This document shows positions 8,141-17,111 of a DNA stretch of 59,982 bases, piece by piece. The stretch's first letter is position 1; every line of letters begins with the position of its first letter. The stretch covers positions 1 through 59,982 of the forward strand of contig JAJDCS010000008.1 of assembly GCA_029260715.1 (NCBI GenBank), in the 5' to 3' direction. The position numbers and the translations under genes were made by a program. The notes under the pieces are model-generated. The model made no database searches and was not told where the DNA came from. It saw only the letters and a list, made by a program, of their open reading frames with translations. This DNA is from Phycisphaeraceae bacterium (GTDB lineage Bacteria; Planctomycetota; Phycisphaerae; Phycisphaerales; Phycisphaeraceae).

Positions 8141-9343
8141 ATGAGCGATTGGCGTGCGAGAACACCACTTGGTGTGCTGGCGGCAATCGTTGTGGCGTTA
8201 ACCGGGTGCATCGATTATCAGGGGATGCACCACGTCCGCGACGACGGCCCATCCACCGCCGAGTTCCGCAACGAAGCGGAGTTTATCCCCAACGCGGTCT
8301 TGGTACGGGAAGACACGTCACCCAAGTGGCAACTCGGCCGATACGCCTTCAAACGCGGAGCCGATCGGCTGCTGGTGATCAGCAGGATCACCTCCTTCGC
8401 CGAGAAAGAAAGCGGCAGCCGCAGCAGAAACAGAAGAAACACCAACGCCAACTCGACGCCCAAGCGTTACGACCAGATCTTGGAGCGCGTTTGGATTTCG
8501 CTCGAACTCGGCGTCGAAACGGGCAAGCGGCTCGACCTGGATATGCTTCAGCAGAAGTTCCGCGTCGGCTACGACGAGGGGCCGATCGACGGGGAGATGT
8601 ACGTTCAGCCCAACCGGGTGATCGGCCAACTCACGCTGGTGGAAGAAGGGCCCAATATCGTGGTCATCGATATCAGCATGCGTGTGAAGCCGATCCGCCT
8701 GCCCGCGTGGGAGTACAGCGGCGTGATTTCGGTGCCTGTCACACCCGCGGGCGTGCGGGCCAAGGCCGTTCAGCCTCAAGAATGGGCCAGACGCATGTCC
8801 GCCAAGCAGAAAGAAGCCGAAAACGCGGCGGCCAAAGAGGCACAAAAACGAGCGGCGGACGAAGCCCCGAAAACGACCCCGCCCCCCCAAGAACCTATGC
8901 CAGGCGAAGCCCCCGCCGTGACCCAGCCGGCCGAGCAGACGGGCCAGGACATCGAACTGGAAAAAATCCTTCTGAATCACAAGTGGATCGGCGACGACGG
9001 CGGGATTGAGTACAGGTTCCAATTCGACGCGGACGGAAAGTTTACTTACTCCACGAGCAGCACAGGCAACCCGCCCACGCTCAAGTGGGGCAAATACACC
9101 GTCAAGCGGGATCACGTGGTCCTGTCGGTGGCGTACGCCGGCAACGGCTCGGCGGGTCCAGAGGAGCAGCCCGCTAACACCACCGAGATCGTCAGGTGCC
9201 AACCGCAATCCGATGACAGCCTCTTGCTGGAGATGGTACACCCCGAGGGGCACACGTTTCATGGCGAAGGCGGCGGTACAATCTTCGTCACACCGACATC
9301 CTTCGAGGACATGCGTCTGGTGCCCCCGCCCGCTCGCAGGTAA
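8141..9343 (+). CDS. Lipoprotein of unknown function
   Basis: About 400 residues. From the ATG at 8141 there is a clear lipoprotein signal peptide ending in the lipobox LTGC (C23). A frame extension to GTG 8102 would bury it. The middle part is beta-rich, then comes an Ala/Lys/Glu/Pro-rich linker (residues about 220-275), and the last 125 residues (HKWIGDDGGIEYRFQFDADG, then LKWGKYTVKRDHVVL) look like a small lipocalin-like barrel. It is expected to be anchored in the inner or outer membrane facing the periplasm. No function can be assigned. Confidence 0.8.
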   Translation: MSDWRARTPLGVLAAIVVALTGCIDYQGMHHVRDDGPSTAEFRNEAEFIPNAVLVREDTSPKWQLGRYAFKRGADRLLVISRITSFAEKESGSRSRNRRNTNANSTPKRYDQILERVWISLELGVETGKRLDLDMLQQKFRVGYDEGPIDGEMYVQPNRVIGQLTLVEEGPNIVVIDISMRVKPIRLPAWEYSGVISVPVTPAGVRAKAVQPQEWARRMSAKQKEAENAAAKEAQKRAADEAPKTTPPPQEPMPGEAPAVTQPAEQTGQDIELEKILLNHKWIGDDGGIEYRFQFDADGKFTYSTSSTGNPPTLKWGKYTVKRDHVVLSVAYAGNGSAGPEEQPANTTEIVRCQPQSDDSLLLEMVHPEGHTFHGEGGGTIFVTPTSFEDMRLVPPPARR

Positions 9344-9809
9344 AGCCGTACAGGCTTGACTGAATCACCCAATAGCCCGCTTAGCGATACGGATTAGCGT
9401 AAAAGCGGCTATCCCCCGGTCTGTAACGCGGCATTGCGTCGCGGCTCTCTCACATCGTTTGGGTGCCCTGACTTCGTATCAATACACCGAAGATTGTGGA
9501 CAACCTGACAGTCCTTGTCGGCCCAGGCTGTCACGCGGACGCCTTACTAAAAATTTGTTAGCCTCTTAACCTCAACTGAACACCAAGATTAGAAATTGCA
9601 CTGAATTTTTACCATATTTTGTAATGAAAAGCCTTGAAACCACAAGATATAGTATTATAATGGCGTGTCGCGGGTCATGGAGCGGGTTTAAGTCTTAGGT
9701 TCACCGGGGAGTAAAGAAAGATCGTTGAGGGGTTTGCAGGTCTAGCGTCTTGCCGCCGGTAGGGGCCGGTGGCGGGGTGATATAGCCGTTGTGCGTAGAG
9801 GAGCCTGTA
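9344..9809. other. Intergenic region before dcd
   Basis: 466 nt with no credible gene. The first 280 nt become AT-rich towards 9550-9660, unlike the surrounding genes. The right part carries a sigma-70-like promoter (9634-9661) and a leader of about 140 nt for dcd. That leader contains a GC hairpin near 9750-9777 (GCCGCCGG pairing with CCGGTGGC). Confidence 0.7.
9634..9661 (+). promoter_or_regulatory. Sigma-70-type promoter upstream of dcd
   Basis: TTGAAA (9634-9639) and a consensus TATAAT (9656-9661) are spaced by 16 nt in an AT-rich stretch. It would drive dcd and perhaps the following gene with a 5' leader of about 140 nt. Confidence 0.7.
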
Positions 9810-10382
9810 ATGGCGGTTCTTTGTGATACCCAAATCCGTGAATTGATCCCGATCGAGCCATTCGAGGACAACGTCAAGCGGGCTGGGCGCGTCTCGTATG
9901 GCGTGTCGAGCTACGGGTACGACGTGCGTGTGGGCACGGTGTTCAAGATATTTACTAACGTCTCGCCCACCGGCGGGCAGGCCGTCGTGGACCCCAAGAA
10001 ATTCACGGACGACTCGTTCGTCACGGTCGACACCGCCAACACAGGCAAAGACCACGTGATCATCCCGCCCAACAGCTTCGCGCTGGCCGAGACGGTCGAG
10101 GTGTTCGACATCCCGCGAGACATCCTGGCCATCTGCGTGGGCAAGAGCACCTACGCGCGCTGCGGGATCATCGTCAACGTCACGCCGCTGGAGCCCCAGT
10201 GGCGCGGCAAGGTGACCATCGAGATCAGCAACACCACGCCGCTGCCGGCCAAGATCTACGCCAACGAGGGCATCGCCCAGATGATCTTTCTTAAAGCCGA
10301 CCGTGTCTGCGCGGTCAGCTACGCGGATAAAGGTGGCAAGTACCAGAACCAGGGGGGGCTAACACTTCCAATGGTCGATTAA
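9810..10382 (+). CDS. dcd: dCTP deaminase
   Basis: A 190-residue enzyme that deaminates dCTP to dUTP, feeding dTMP synthesis. The family core is intact: [30 protein letters not shown] with the catalytic Glu, and the nucleotide-binding region [10 protein letters not shown]. The ATG at 9810 follows a good ribosome site (GAGGAG), so it is preferred over the GTG at 9789. ThyX and B12-dependent ribonucleotide reductase in the same window complete a route to dTTP. Whether it also has dUTPase activity cannot be judged from the sequence. Confidence 0.95.
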   Translation: MAVLCDTQIRELIPIEPFEDNVKRAGRVSYGVSSYGYDVRVGTVFKIFTNVSPTGGQAVVDPKKFTDDSFVTVDTANTGKDHVIIPPNSFALAETVEVFDIPRDILAICVGKSTYARCGIIVNVTPLEPQWRGKVTIEISNTTPLPAKIYANEGIAQMIFLKADRVCAVSYADKGGKYQNQGGLTLPMVD

Positions 10383-10414
10383 ACCCCTTTCTGTGAGCCC
10401 GAGGTATGGTTGCC

Positions 10415-10963
10415 ATGAAACGACAATACGCCAAGCCGCTATTGGAGCCGGATGTGCTGTGTCTGTACCGCCGGCCCGGATCGGTCGTCGCCCAGTTGGT
10501 GCGTGCCGGCCGGTGGGAAGGCGCCGCCGTGGGCTACGCGCCCGACACGGACAGCCAACTGCTCTACCACCGCTTCATGCGAACCCAGCCGCACGTGGGC
10601 CCGCTGGCGGGGGTCAACGAGCAACACCTAGTCGAGCTCCCCGAAGACGCGTCGGCTTACGAGATCGCCGCGGTGTTCGTCGAGCAGCTCGCCGGCGACG
10701 CCAAGATCGCAGACGACGGGGCACGGCTGTTGGAGCGCATCCCCACACTGGCCGGCCCGGTGCGCGTGGAGGTCATGGTCCCCCCCGGCCCGAATTGGCG
10801 GTGGGTTGTCCAGATCAACGGCAAGCAGGTGGCTAGCACCGAAGCCGACTGGCACGTGGACGCGCTCAAAGACCTAGCCAACCACCTACGCGACAAGGCG
10901 GAGGGGTTGGCGATGAACGAACCGAACGGCAGGATTGATCTGAGCTCGCTGACGGTGGAGTGA
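10415..10963 (+). CDS. Unknown protein between dcd and nrdJ
   Basis: 182 residues with no recognised domain. The ATG at 10415 is 9 nt after GAGGT, so it is chosen over the in-frame ATG at 10406. The sequence is soluble, mixed alpha/beta and without a signal peptide. The C-terminal half (VRVEVMVPPGPNWRWVVQIN) ends in a helix (DWHVDALKDLANHLRDKAEG). It starts 32 nt after dcd and is probably co-transcribed with it. A role in nucleotide metabolism is only suggested by position. A 147-residue frame at 10393-10836 is a shadow of this gene. Confidence 0.7.
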   Translation: MKRQYAKPLLEPDVLCLYRRPGSVVAQLVRAGRWEGAAVGYAPDTDSQLLYHRFMRTQPHVGPLAGVNEQHLVELPEDASAYEIAAVFVEQLAGDAKIADDGARLLERIPTLAGPVRVEVMVPPGPNWRWVVQINGKQVASTEADWHVDALKDLANHLRDKAEGLAMNEPNGRIDLSSLTVE

Positions 10964-11190
10964 AGCAGGGGGGCTGTGCCCGTTTTGCGATGGATGGTCC
11001 GCCGGATGGCGGACCCTACGAAAAAACAGGAGCCGACCACCACGAGCCGCGACCGTAAGGGAGCGGTCACGAATAAGAAAGAAGTTTACTGCGTCGCCGC
11101 CGGGTGCCACTGGCAGCTTGCTGCCAGTGTGGGACGACAAAAAGGTTAGATCGCCACTGGCGGGCGAGCCGCCAGTGGCACACAAAATTA
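10964..11190. repeat. Cluster of palindromic repeats upstream of nrdJ
   Basis: Four hairpin-forming units lie in 200 nt: GGTCCGCC/GGCGGACC (10996-11015), the dispersed family repeat (11043-11068), CACTGGCAGC/GCTGCCAGTG (11108-11129) and an 11-bp stem GCCACTGGCGG/CCGCCAGTGGC (11153-11179). None is followed by a U-run, so they look like REP-type elements rather than terminators. Confidence 0.75.
11043..11068 (+). repeat. Dispersed 26-bp repeat, copy 1
   Basis: The core CGACCGTAAGGGAGCGGT is shared with copies at 41068-41093, 44865-44890, 50073-50098, 50233-50258 and, in altered form, 53358-53392. It can fold as alternative CCGC/GCGG or GACC/GGTC hairpins. Confidence 0.8.
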
Positions 11191-11248
11191 GTTAACAAGC
11201 TCGTCGGTGCACGGACGCACCGGCGGGCTCTTTGGGTTAAACGTCCGT
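11191..11248 (+). ncRNA. Structured nrdJ leader with predicted pseudoknot
   Basis: A 12-bp helix (11199-11210 with 11217-11228, two G-U pairs) closes a 6-nt loop ACGGAC. That loop is complementary to GTCCGT at 11243-11248, giving an H-type pseudoknot. An outer helix TTAAC (11192-11196) with GTTAA (11236-11240) encloses the hairpin. The structure ends about 10 nt before the purine-rich ribosome site of nrdJ, so it could control translation. No B12 box was found, so it is not an obvious cobalamin riboswitch. A candidate nrdJ RNA motif has been described upstream of such genes, but I cannot confirm a match. Confidence 0.5.
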
Positions 11249-11279
11249 CACAATTAGCCAAGAAAGGGCACGCCGCCAT

Positions 11280-14200
11280 ATGAAAATCGAACGCCGATTC
11301 ACGACAGCAGACACGGACGTTTTCGAAACAGTGGAATGGACTTCGCGGTCGTGCAAGATCTCCAATCTTGACGGCTCAACGGTTTTCGAGATGAACGACG
11401 CCCAGGTGCCGTCGACCTGGTCGCAGCTCGCCACGGACATCATGGTCAGCAAGTACTTCCGCAAAGCGGGCGTGCCGCAGACCGATGAGAACGGCGATAC
11501 GCTGCACGACGACAACGGTAAGCCGGTGACCGGCCCGGAGCGGTCGGCCCAGCAGGTCATCGCGCGCCTGGCCGGCTGCTGGAAGCATTGGGGCGAGAAG
11601 CACGGGTATTTCGATACCGCCGAGGACGCCCAGGCGTTCCACGACGAGCTGGCGCACATGATGCTCCACCAGATGGCCGCGCCCAACAGCCCGCAGTGGT
11701 TCAACACCGGGCTTTCCTGGGCGTATGACATCACCGGCCCGTCGCAGGGGCACTGGATCACCGACCCCGTCACGGGTGAGACGCGCCTGGCCGACGACGC
11801 GTACAGCCACCCCCAGCCGCACGCTTGCTTTATCCAATCCGTCAACGACGACCTGGTCAACGAAAGCGGGATCATGGACCTGTGGGTGCGTGAGGCGCGC
11901 CTGTTTAAGTATGGCTCGGGCACCGGGACGAATTTCTCCAAGCTCCGAGGAGAAAAGGAGCCGCTGTCGGGCGGCGGCAAGAGCTCCGGGCTCATGAGCT
12001 GGCTGCGGATCGGCGATCGTGCCGCCGGGGCGATCAAGTCCGGTGGCACGACCCGCCGAGCCGCGAAGATGGTCTGCCTCGACATGGACCACCCGGACAT
12101 CGAGGCGTTCGTCGACTGGAAGGTACGCGAAGAGCTCAAGGTCGCGGCCATGGTCGAGGGGGCCAAGCATTTTTCGGACGACCTAAAAGAGGCAGCCCAG
12201 TCGCTCGGCTTAAAGCTGGACTACGACTTCAACGGCGAGTCGTACCAGACCGTCAGTGGGCAGAACTCGAACAACTCCGTGCGCATCGGCAACGACTTCT
12301 TCGCCGCGTTGGACCACAACGACGAGTGGTCGCTGGTCAACCGCACCGACGGGAAGGTGGACAGGAAGCTGCCCGCCAGACAGTTGTGGGAGAAGATCGC
12401 CTACGCAGCGTGGCGGTGCGCCGACCCGGGCGTGCAGTTCGATACGACGATTAATCAGTGGCACACCTGCCCGGAGTCGGGGCGGATCAACGCGTCGAAC
12501 CCGTGCAGCGAGTACATGTTCCTGGACAACACGGCTTGCAACTTGGCGTCGCTGAACCTGCTGAAGTTTTTCGATTCTAAGGAGCGGGCGTTCGACGTGG
12601 ACGGCTTTGAGCACGCCACGCGCTTGTGGACGGTGGTGCTGGAGATCAGCGTGCTGATGGCGTCTTTCCCGAGTCGTGAGATCGCCCGGCTCAGTTATGA
12701 GTACCGCACGCTTGGCCTGGGCCACGCCAACATCGGGGCCATGCTCATGCAAGCGGGCATCCCATACGACTCAGACCAGGGCAGGGCTGTGTGCGCGAGC
12801 ATCACCGCGATCATGACCGGTCGCAGCTACGCCACCAGCGCGGAGATGGCCTCGCAGCTTGGGCCGTTCCCGGGGTATTACCCCAACCGTGAGGCCATGC
12901 TGCGCGTCATCCGCAACCACCAGCGCGCCGCCCACGGCGTGAATGATGCCGTGGACGCATCGCGGGTCGGCCTGGACGACTACGAGGCGCTGGACATCCC
13001 CCCCGTGCCGATCGACAAGGTGTGCTTGCTTGAGCCTGTCCAAGACGTCGGGCAGATCGCCAACGCCCCGACGCTGGTCGAGCGAGCGGGCGTGGCGTGG
13101 GACGAGGCGCTGAGCCTGGGCATCCGCTACGGGTACCGCAACGCTCAAGCCACCGTCATCGCGCCCACCGGCACGATCGGCTTGCTCATGGACTGCGACA
13201 CCACCGGGCTTGAGCCGGACTTCGCGTTGATCAAGTTCAAGAAGCTGGCAGGCGGCGGGTATTTCAAGATCGCCAACCAGTCGCTGCGTCCGGCGTTGGA
13301 GAACCTGGGCCTCAATGACGAGCAGGTCCGCGACATCATGCGATACGTGCTGGGTCGATTGGACCTGGGCGTGCCCATGCCGGGTCAGGCGGTGGTCACC
13401 GCAGGCGACCAGAGCAACGAGCCCCAGACATTTGCGGACTTCTTAAAAGACAAAGGCCTCAACGACGAAGACCTGCGCAAGCTCACCGATTCACTGCCAA
13501 CCATATTCGAGTTGGCCCACGGGTTCACAGCCTGGACGCTCGGCGAAGAGGCCATGGAGCGGCTTGGCATCAGCGAAGCGGATATCCAGTCAGCGGGCGG
13601 CAGCGTGCTCAAGGCCCTGGGCTTGAGCGGCGCGCAGATCGACGCGCTGAACCGCGTGATCTGCGGCACGCAGACCGTCGAGGGCGCCCCGCACCTCAAA
13701 GACCAGCAACTGCCCGTGTTCGACTGTGCCAACACGTGCGGCCCAACGGGCAAACGGTTTATCTCCACGCAAGGGCACATCCGCATGATGGCCGCCGCCC
13801 AGCCGTTCATCTCCGGGGCGATCAGCAAGACGATCAACCTGCCCAACGCCGCCAGCGTGGACGACATCAAGTCCTCCTACCGGCTTAGCTGGGAGCTCGG
13901 TTTAAAGGCCAACGCCCTGTACCGCGACGGGTGCAAGCTCAGCCAACCGCTGAACACCAAAGCCGACGCGGACGACGGCGTCGAGGACGAGGAGGCCATC
14001 GAATTGGGAAAGGAAGAGGTCGCTACCGAGGTGGCGGCTGTGGCTGGCCGCGTGGCGGCTGCGGTGAGTGACGAAGAGGCGATCGAGGCGGACGCGGATG
14101 AGCCAACCGGCATGAAAGAGATTATTAAAGAAAGGGTCCACACGGTCGAAAAGATCGTCGAGCGCGTGGTGGAGCGCCCGTTGCGGCGGCGCCTGCCCGA

Positions 14201-15095
14201 CACGCGCAGCAGCGTCACCCACAAGTTCAACGTGGCCGGGCACGAGGGCTACCTCACCGTCGGGCTGTACGAAGACGGCACGCCGGGCGAGCTGTTCATC
14301 ACCATGGCCAAAGAGGGCTCGACCATCGGCGGGCTGATGGACTCGCTGGGCACGGCTGTGAGCGTGGCGCTGCAATACGGCGTGCCGGTCGAGTCATTGG
14401 TCACCAAGTTTACCCACCAGCGGTTCGAGCCTGCGGGCATGACCCACAACTCGGACATCCCGTTCGCTAAGAGCCTGGTGGATTACATCTTCCGGTGGAT
14501 GGGCATGGAGTTCATCCCCGGCTACCGCGCTGCCAACGCCCCAATGCGGCTGCGTCAAGCGGACGTGGAGATTTCACTTGAAGACAGCGACGAAGCCGAG
14601 GCAAAGGCTTCCAGTGAAGCGCTGACACACGCACCCGAAGCGGTAAGGCGTGATCTACGCGACCACGCTGACACGCAAGACCGCGACGCGGATCAGCCAG
14701 AAGCCGCCTCACCACCCCGCCACGTCACGGCGGAGACGGCTGAAGCCGACCACGGCGACGCAGACACTTCAAAAAAACCAGCCGGGCAGAGCGGCCAAGG
14801 CGTTACAGACCCCAAGGCCCGCATCGAGAAAAGCTTGCTGGACCTGCTGCGTCGTGGCGCAACGCAGCCCCAACGCGACAAGAACGCGACCGCAGCTGCT
14901 GAGCAGGCCAAGACAAGCCCGCAGGGGCAGAACGTGCATATCCGCACCAAGGTTTCGGCGTCCGCCACGCTGGCCACCGCGATGACCCACGTGCAGGCCG
15001 ACGCGCCGGCGTGCGACGTGTGCGGGACCATTACCGTGCGCAACGGTACCTGCTACAAGTGCTTGAACTGCGGGAACTCAATGGGTTGCAGTTGA
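11280..15095 (+). CDS. nrdJ: Adenosylcobalamin-dependent ribonucleotide reductase (class II)
   Basis: A 1271-residue enzyme that reduces ribonucleotides to deoxyribonucleotides with adenosylcobalamin and no oxygen requirement. Seen: the redox cysteine C183 in HACFIQSV; the finger-loop motif NPCSE with C409 and E411; the substrate-binding segment APTGTIGLLMDCDTTGLEPD; and a C-terminal cysteine cluster in the last 28 residues (CDVCG, CYKCLNCG, MGCS) expected to bind zinc and re-reduce the active site. Residues about 895-960 and 1095-1200 are charged, probably flexible linkers, which makes it longer than minimal NrdJ proteins. A purine-rich ribosome site precedes the ATG. The leader contains a predicted pseudoknot. 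Confidence 0.97.
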   Translation: MKIERRFTTADTDVFETVEWTSRSCKISNLDGSTVFEMNDAQVPSTWSQLATDIMVSKYFRKAGVPQTDENGDTLHDDNGKPVTGPERSAQQVIARLAGCWKHWGEKHGYFDTAEDAQAFHDELAHMMLHQMAAPNSPQWFNTGLSWAYDITGPSQGHWITDPVTGETRLADDAYSHPQPHACFIQSVNDDLVNESGIMDLWVREARLFKYGSGTGTNFSKLRGEKEPLSGGGKSSGLMSWLRIGDRAAGAIKSGGTTRRAAKMVCLDMDHPDIEAFVDWKVREELKVAAMVEGAKHFSDDLKEAAQSLGLKLDYDFNGESYQTVSGQNSNNSVRIGNDFFAALDHNDEWSLVNRTDGKVDRKLPARQLWEKIAYAAWRCADPGVQFDTTINQWHTCPESGRINASNPCSEYMFLDNTACNLASLNLLKFFDSKERAFDVDGFEHATRLWTVVLEISVLMASFPSREIARLSYEYRTLGLGHANIGAMLMQAGIPYDSDQGRAVCASITAIMTGRSYATSAEMASQLGPFPGYYPNREAMLRVIRNHQRAAHGVNDAVDASRVGLDDYEALDIPPVPIDKVCLLEPVQDVGQIANAPTLVERAGVAWDEALSLGIRYGYRNAQATVIAPTGTIGLLMDCDTTGLEPDFALIKFKKLAGGGYFKIANQSLRPALENLGLNDEQVRDIMRYVLGRLDLGVPMPGQAVVTAGDQSNEPQTFADFLKDKGLNDEDLRKLTDSLPTIFELAHGFTAWTLGEEAMERLGISEADIQSAGGSVLKALGLSGAQIDALNRVICGTQTVEGAPHLKDQQLPVFDCANTCGPTGKRFISTQGHIRMMAAAQPFISGAISKTINLPNAASVDDIKSSYRLSWELGLKANALYRDGCKLSQPLNTKADADDGVEDEEAIELGKEEVATEVAAVAGRVAAAVSDEEAIEADADEPTGMKEIIKERVHTVEKIVERVVERPLRRRLPDTRSSVTHKFNVAGHEGYLTVGLYEDGTPGELFITMAKEGSTIGGLMDSLGTAVSVALQYGVPVESLVTKFTHQRFEPAGMTHNSDIPFAKSLVDYIFRWMGMEFIPGYRAANAPMRLRQADVEISLEDSDEAEAKASSEALTHAPEAVRRDLRDHADTQDRDADQPEAASPPRHVTAETAEADHGDADTSKKPAGQSGQGVTDPKARIEKSLLDLLRRGATQPQRDKNATAAAEQAKTSPQGQNVHIRTKVSASATLATAMTHVQADAPACDVCGTITVRNGTCYKCLNCGNSMGCS

Positions 15096-15279
15096 TAAGG
15101 AATAAATCCGCGACGCGGCGTATTGCACCTTGGTAGCACGGGGCGGCTCCGCGCGGAAGACAACGGAGGTTGTTTGCATGTTTCTATGCATACGGCTGAC
15201 CCGGCGTGTTGATACAGCCTCACGTCGGCAGGCGAATCGCGTCTGTCAATGAAAATAACAAAATAGTTAAAGTTATTCA

Positions 15280-15308
15280 TTGACGAAACGGTTCTGTGAT
15301 ATTACAAA
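15280..15308 (+). promoter_or_regulatory. Sigma-70-type promoter of a possible small RNA
   Basis: TTGACG (15280-15285) and TACAAA (15303-15308) are spaced by exactly 17 nt. Transcription would start near 15315. Confidence 0.5.
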
Positions 15309-15314
15309 TAAGAG

Positions 15315-15598
15315 TGACAAGTCGGATTGATTGTGACGCGGGAGGCACCGGAAGGACGGGAACAACACTAAACAAACGCATCGTGCGATTGTCAGCAACA
15401 CACAATACCGGGCGGAGGTGTTTGAATACACTTCGGTGGTTGCTTTGAAGACGGGCTTGGGGGTCAACAGTGACGCGGCCGCGCTCCGGCCCTTGGCTTT
15501 CGAACAATTCAGATCTGTAACAAGCTAACTTTGTTCTCTTCTCTCTCCTCTCTTCTCCACTCCCCCTCGGGCACCACCACCCGAGGGGGAATTTTTTT
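15315..15598 (+). ncRNA. Candidate ~280-nt non-coding RNA or cmk attenuator
   Basis: The segment is bounded by a promoter and a strong intrinsic terminator and has no convincing reading frame. Its 3' part is an unusual pyrimidine tract (15530-15565, repeated CTCTCT/CTCCTC) that could pair with purine-rich ribosome sites. It shows none of the hallmark sequences of RNase P, SRP or tmRNA that I would recognise. Alternatively it is the leader of cmk, which starts 72 nt after the terminator. Confidence 0.35.
15562..15598 (+). terminator. Strong intrinsic terminator before cmk
   Basis: A perfect 10-bp stem CCCCCTCGGG / CCCGAGGGGG with an 8-nt loop is followed by AA and seven T residues. Confidence 0.92.
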
Positions 15599-15669
15599 AA
15601 CCCCACCCGCCCACACGCAGCGCCTAGAAATACCGCCGGTGGCAAACAGATCTGCTACACTCCCCGCCG

Positions 15670-16365
15670 ATGGAACCGCTGATTGTTACGCTCGACGGCC
15701 CGGCCGGGTCGGGTAAGTCGACGGTCGCCGGGCTGTTGGCCAAGCGGCTGGGGCTGGAGCTTCTAGACACCGGCGCGATGTACCGCGGGCTGACCGCGTG
15801 CTGCCTGGACCGGGGCATCGATCCGGCCAGCCAACCCGATGCGGCGATGGACTTGGCCAAGCGGGTCTCGGTGCGGTTTGACTGGGGGGGGCACCCGCCG
15901 CGGCTGTACGTGGACGAACGCGACGTAACCGATCGCCTGCGCGACGCGGACGTGACCGCCAGCGTCAGCGACATCGCGTCGATGAGCGACATCCGGATGG
16001 TGCTGGTCAAAGCCCAACGTCAGATCGCCGAACACCACCCCCGGCTGGTGACAGAAGGGCGGGACCAGGGGTCGGTGGTTTTCCCCAAAGCGGCGGTGAA
16101 GTTTTATTTAGACGCCAACCCACGCGTGCGAGCGGCCAGGCGCGCTGCCCAGTTGCGCGAATCGGGGCGACCCGCCGATGAAGAAAAGATCCTTCAGCAG
16201 ATCACCCGCCGCGACCACCGTGACGCCAACCGGACGGACGGGCCGTTGATCTGCCCCGACGACGCGATCAAAGCGGATACGTCCGACTTACCGCTGGACC
16301 GGGTCGTTGACCTGCTTGAACAAAAGGTCCGCCAAGCCGTGGGCGACCGCCTGGGGCCGAACTGA
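15670..16365 (+). CDS. cmk: Cytidylate kinase
   Basis: A 231-residue enzyme that phosphorylates CMP and dCMP. The Walker A motif GPAGSGKST is at residues 8-16. The family markers LLDTGAMYRGLT and TEGRDQGSVVFP, and the lid region RRAAQLRESG, are present. The start ATG has no Shine-Dalgarno sequence. A -10-like TACACT lies 8 nt upstream, so the message may be leaderless. The stop overlaps the plsC start (TGATG), a pairing seen in many bacteria. Confidence 0.96.
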   Translation: MEPLIVTLDGPAGSGKSTVAGLLAKRLGLELLDTGAMYRGLTACCLDRGIDPASQPDAAMDLAKRVSVRFDWGGHPPRLYVDERDVTDRLRDADVTASVSDIASMSDIRMVLVKAQRQIAEHHPRLVTEGRDQGSVVFPKAAVKFYLDANPRVRAARRAAQLRESGRPADEEKILQQITRRDHRDANRTDGPLICPDDAIKADTSDLPLDRVVDLLEQKVRQAVGDRLGPN

Positions 16366-17060
16366 TGGGTGAGATGGGGGTCATCGAGTCGCTGCGTGCC
16401 CGCCAGCCCGGGTCACCGCTGGGGCGGGTGGCGTGGTGGTACTTCATCCACGCGGTGTGCTTCACGTGGTTGGTCACCTGTTACAGGTTCCGCGCCTGGG
16501 GGCTGCACAACCTGCCCCGGCGCGGGCCGGTGCTCTTGCTGAGTAATCATCAGTCATACCTTGACCCCATCGCGATCGGCGTGGCGTGCCACTACCGGCA
16601 GTGCCACGCCATGGCCCGATCCACGCTTTTCCGCAACCCCGTGTTCGGGGGGCTGATCCGGTCGATGAACGCCACCCCGATCGAGCGTGGGCAGGCTGAC
16701 TTGGCGGCCATACGCCGCTGCATTGAGGTGCTGCGTCAGGGGCACGCGCTGCTGCTGTTCCCCGAGGGCACGCGCACGCCCGACGGCACGACCAAGCCGT
16801 TCGCCAGCGGCACCACGCTGCTAATCAAGCGGGCCATGCCACAAGTTGTGCCCGTGGCGGTCGAAGGAGCATACGACGTCTGGCCCAAGGGGCGGGCGAT
16901 GAGGCTCACCGGACAGATCAGCATCGCGCTGGGCAAGCCGATCCAACCCCAAGAATTACTGGACATGAAAGGCGACGCGGGGCTGGAGCGCGTACGAAGC
17001 GAAATCGAGGCGATGAGACTCTCATTGGTTGATCGACACAGGCGCGGGCTATCAAGTTAA
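16365..17060 (+). CDS. plsC: 1-acyl-sn-glycerol-3-phosphate acyltransferase
   Basis: A 231-residue membrane-associated acyltransferase making phosphatidic acid. The HX4D catalytic motif is NHQSYLD (H62, D67), and the substrate-binding motif is FPEGTR (residues 132-137). A hydrophobic segment lies at residues 24-40. It is translationally coupled to cmk through a TGATG overlap. Confidence 0.94.
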   Translation: MGEMGVIESLRARQPGSPLGRVAWWYFIHAVCFTWLVTCYRFRAWGLHNLPRRGPVLLLSNHQSYLDPIAIGVACHYRQCHAMARSTLFRNPVFGGLIRSMNATPIERGQADLAAIRRCIEVLRQGHALLLFPEGTRTPDGTTKPFASGTTLLIKRAMPQVVPVAVEGAYDVWPKGRAMRLTGQISIALGKPIQPQELLDMKGDAGLERVRSEIEAMRLSLVDRHRRGLSS

Positions 17061-17111
17061 ATCGCTTAACGAGGCCATTCAAAATATCCGCCACATGTTT
17101 GAAAGCAATAG

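Larger units (their letters stand above)
15096..15669. other. Intergenic region between nrdJ and cmk
   Basis: 574 nt without a credible protein gene. It contains a promoter at 15280-15308 and a very strong terminator at 15562-15598, so it may encode a short RNA or an attenuated leader for cmk. The antisense frames found here have no homology-like features. Confidence 0.7.

Noticed and set aside
10393-10836. 147-residue reading frame overlapping the gene after dcd
   Set aside because: It is Arg/Gly/Ala-rich, typical of an out-of-frame shadow in GC-rich DNA, and lacks a ribosome site. The frame from 10415 has normal composition.
10964-11279. Cobalamin riboswitch upstream of nrdJ
   Set aside because: No B12-box-like conserved segment is visible. 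The region holds repeats and a different compact pseudoknot.
11237-14458. Long minus-strand frames opposite nrdJ
   Set aside because: Arg/Ser/Ala-rich antisense shadows of a clear essential gene.
15053-15645. Minus-strand frames in the nrdJ-cmk gap
   Set aside because: No ribosome sites or domain features. They cross the strong terminator and the nrdJ end.
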